A DNA stretch of 64,000 nt from Pseudomonadota bacterium (GTDB lineage: Bacteria > Myxococcota_A > Polyangia > Haliangiales > Haliangiaceae). The notes under the pieces are model-generated. The model had not been told where the DNA came from and did not search any database. It was given only the letters and a program-made list of their open reading frames with translations. The DNA is taken from assembly GCA_022360315.1 (NCBI GenBank), contig JAKSDA010000065.1, positions 124,001-188,000 of the forward strand, given 5' to 3'. Both the position numbers and the translations under genes were made by a program. This document shows, piece by piece, positions 62,346-64,000 of this stretch. Positions within the stretch are counted from its first letter, which is position 1; each line of letters opens with the position of its first letter.

Positions 62346-63362
62346 TTAGTGTGACTTTAGTGTGACTTCGCTCGCAGAGCGCGTGTCTCCGGCGATGAGC
62401 ATGAGTCGGCCATTTCCACGATCAGCAACGACGTAGCTTCGCGTGCGGCGGTGGAACGCCACCCCGCTGGGTTGGCACAAGGGCAGCCCGGCCGGGGATT
62501 GCTCTGCGAGTCGGGACGACAGGGGGCTGACAGTGCCGTGGCGCAGATTAACGCCGTAGAGCTGATTGTCGACGGGATCGGCGATGACCAGGCCGTGCGG
62601 TGTCAGGGCGATATCCCGGCCGGTTATCTGGCCTCTGGCGCCTGATGTTGCCGCCTCGGACCCGTTGGGGGGAAGAGTTGCCAGAGTGGACACCTGACCC
62701 AGCGTCAGGTCGAGCATGCGTACCGACGCGGGCTGGTTATCGATCACGTACAGCCGGCGCCGGTCGGCTGACAGGACCAGCCCGGTAGGTCTAGCAAAGC
62801 CAGCATGGACGAATAATCCATCCATTGGTACAGGTCGCCCCGTGCCGGCGAGGACCGTGGCAGCTGGCACGGCGGAGGTTGGTACAGAGTGACTGACGCG
62901 ATCGACGCGCCAGATCTGGTTGGCACCGGTCACTGCGACATAGAGCACCCCGGCCGACTCGTCGAGAGCCAGGGCAGACGGGACATCGAGATCGGCGACC
63001 ACATCGGCCGCGCTTGCATCTGAACCGCGCTCTGCATTGCTTGCCGGGACGTCCGGCCGGTCGCGTTCAGACAGGTTGAATCTGCGCACGACGTGTCCGC
63101 TCGCGTCCGCGACGAAGAGCGCGTCACGGTTGCGGGTGATGGCCAGGCCGCTCGGCTGGTTGGTCGCCACCGGGATCCTGGCGATCACAGTGGCCCGGCC
63201 ATCCATCTCGAGGGCCAGGCCGAGCACCTGGCCTGTCGCCGCGTCGGCCACCCACAGTGTACCAGCAGGGTCGATCGCCACCTTGACCGGGCACCAGGGC
63301 GAGCGCTGTGAGTCCGCTCCGGCCGGGCGAGTATCGGCAGCATTGTTCGGATCGCCAGCCAC
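62346..63362 (-). CDS. NHL/YVTN-type beta-propeller protein
   Basis: 338 residues from GTG 63362. Repeats typical of NHL propellers: KVAIDPAGTLWVADAATGQV, GLAITRNRDALFVADASGHV, ALALDESAGVLYVAVTGANQ, GLVLSADRRRLYVIDNQPAS, IALTPHGLVIADPVDNQLYG and GVAFHRRTRSYVVADRGNGR, so about six blades. No signal peptide is visible, which is unusual for this type; a start further upstream may exist. Residues about 104-118 (DVPASNAERGSDASAADV) are a copy of dispersed element 1 that lengthens a loop. It lies 18 bases after the 162-residue secreted protein gene, on the same strand. Confidence 0.8.
   Translation of the reverse strand: MAGDPNNAADTRPAGADSQRSPWCPVKVAIDPAGTLWVADAATGQVLGLALEMDGRATVIARIPVATNQPSGLAITRNRDALFVADASGHVVRRFNLSERDRPDVPASNAERGSDASAADVVADLDVPSALALDESAGVLYVAVTGANQIWRVDRVSHSVPTSAVPAATVLAGTGRPVPMDGLFVHAGFARPTGLVLSADRRRLYVIDNQPASVRMLDLTLGQVSTLATLPPNGSEAATSGARGQITGRDIALTPHGLVIADPVDNQLYGVNLRHGTVSPLSSRLAEQSPAGLPLCQPSGVAFHRRTRSYVVADRGNGRLMLIAGDTRSASEVTLKSH
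63005..63054 (-). repeat. Dispersed element 1, copy H, in frame in the propeller protein
   Basis: Minus strand: GGACGTCCCGGCAAGCAATG, then AGCGCGGTTCAGATGCAAGC and GCGGCCG. Encodes DVPASNAERGSDASAA, the same frame as copy G. Confidence 0.65.
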
Positions 63363-63380
63363 GCCAATCCATTCCCGGGG

Positions 63381-63869
63381 CTAACCAGTGGCCTGGTTGC
63401 TGGCCTTGCTCTGGTCTTTGGACTTGTCCTGGTCTTTTGGTTTGGGAGCGGGTTCGGCAGGCTCGCCCAGTTCGTAGCGCAATTTGCGCTCCAGCCGTTT
63501 GAGGATGCTGATCTCGGTGTACGACGGCCGATCCTCGACGCGAAGTACCAGGCGCAGAGCCTGGCGACCGTTTTCGTCTTTGATGCGGACCAACTCGAGG
63601 GCGCCGCGAAAGCGCTTGTTCTCCTCGTTCACTGCAAAGAGCACGTATCCTGCCTCGGCGTCCCGCTCGACGATGTCAAAGCCCTCGTCCACGCGCAGAA
63701 AGCGGATCGCTGCCGGCCAAACCTGCTCGAAGGTGTAAAAGACTACCCGCTGGGATTTGGCCTGCACAGGTTGGGGCCAGGCCGCCTGTGCGATGGAGCA
63801 GATCGCGACAGCGGCTGCCAGGCGAGCCAGACTCTTGGTTCTTCCCGGTTTCGATCGCAGCTGGGTCAT
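63381..63869 (-). CDS. Small exported protein, unknown function
   Basis: 162 residues with a signal peptide ([23 protein letters not shown], about 16-38). The body is a compact alpha/beta domain: [40 protein letters not shown] and [15 protein letters not shown]. The C-terminal 25 residues are a Lys/Asp/Gln linker. No family recognised; the fold resembles small periplasmic assembly proteins. Its ATG overlaps a preceding stop (ATGA), so it belongs to a minus-strand operon entering from the right edge. Confidence 0.75.
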   Translation of the reverse strand: MTQLRSKPGRTKSLARLAAAVAICSIAQAAWPQPVQAKSQRVVFYTFEQVWPAAIRFLRVDEGFDIVERDAEAGYVLFAVNEENKRFRGALELVRIKDENGRQALRLVLRVEDRPSYTEISILKRLERKLRYELGEPAEPAPKPKDQDKSKDQSKASNQATG

Positions 63870-64000
63870 CGAGTTTTCTCCTCGGCTCGGATTGGCTCGC
63901 CGTGCGGCCGCATGTGCGCAGCAGGGATGGCGACTGGCCGGACAGAACCGGCCTCGGGTCGAGCGGTTAGCTCGGTCTCGACCGGGTCGGTCATCGAGCG
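63867..64000 (-). CDS. 3' end of an upstream gene cut by the window edge
   Basis: The frame is open to the right edge and ends at TGA overlapping the ATG of the next gene (ATGA). The visible C-terminus reads [20 protein letters not shown], then [18 protein letters not shown]. Hydrophilic and Pro-rich, with no domain visible. ATG 63994 could make it a 42-residue protein, but a continuing gene is more likely. Confidence 0.45.

Overview
The window looks like chromosome from a member of the Myxococcota (formerly Deltaproteobacteria). Four things point there: a secreted metalloprotease of the MXAN_6640 type with a MYXO-CTERM-like tail (3997-5421), a protein with the two conserved blocks of the MXAN_5187 family (39547-40911), two Hanks-type Ser/Thr kinases, and many multidomain signalling proteins. 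The DNA is GC-rich. I see no rRNA, tRNA, CRISPR array, complete insertion sequence or prophage. Genus cannot be fixed from this sequence.

Layout. 1-5.4 kb: a haem/iron uptake locus with a TonB-dependent receptor, two HmuY-type lipoproteins and a Fur-box-like site, followed by the metalloprotease. 5.4-9.3 kb: a Spo0M/arrestin-like protein, a TlpA-like thioredoxin overlapping gpmI, and lolA. 9.8-15 kb: an outer-membrane barrel protein, then an M50 protease, a small protein and a KAP NTPase fused to leucine-rich repeats. 15.4-22.5 kb: an RRM/RGG protein, a flippase-like membrane protein, two divergent citrate synthases, a pseudo-response regulator and a SirB1 protein. 22.6-31.4 kb: ftsK, an OmpA-type lipoprotein, a cyclic-nucleotide-binding protein next to a giant transporter-HEAT-cNMP fusion, and an Uma2 remnant. 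31.4-41 kb: an unknown coiled-coil/acidic-repeat protein, pirin, a 4Fe-4S activase with an unknown partner, a YdcH protein, rseP-tsaB and the MXAN_5187-type protein. 41-49 kb: a solitary Eco57I-like methylase, an antiporter-EIIA fusion, a PilB/GspE ATPase and a phoD gene fragment. 49-59 kb: a kinase-WD40 protein, a winged-helix AAA protein with a degenerate active site and a kinase-BRCT protein. 59-64 kb: hspQ, a flavin oxidoreductase, a nitroreductase, a methyltransferase, and a minus-strand group with a beta-propeller protein.

The most unusual signal is a family of short GC-rich, partly palindromic elements scattered through the window. The core resembles AATGCGAAGCGGAGTTCAT followed by CGGCCGGGCGGCCG. 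Copies sit in frame inside a citrate synthase, TsaB, a protein kinase, a beta-propeller protein and the C-terminus of a radical-SAM protein, in both orientations and several reading frames. One copy supplies the likely start codon of a flavin oxidoreductase. This resembles the protein-invading palindromic elements of Rickettsia, but the sequence is different and I know of no description of it here. A second dispersed motif (GGCGTGGTGAATAATCCGGG) occurs only between genes, and a third 18-bp motif occurs twice.

Boundaries are inferred from start codons, Shine-Dalgarno sequences and family knowledge. No database search was possible.
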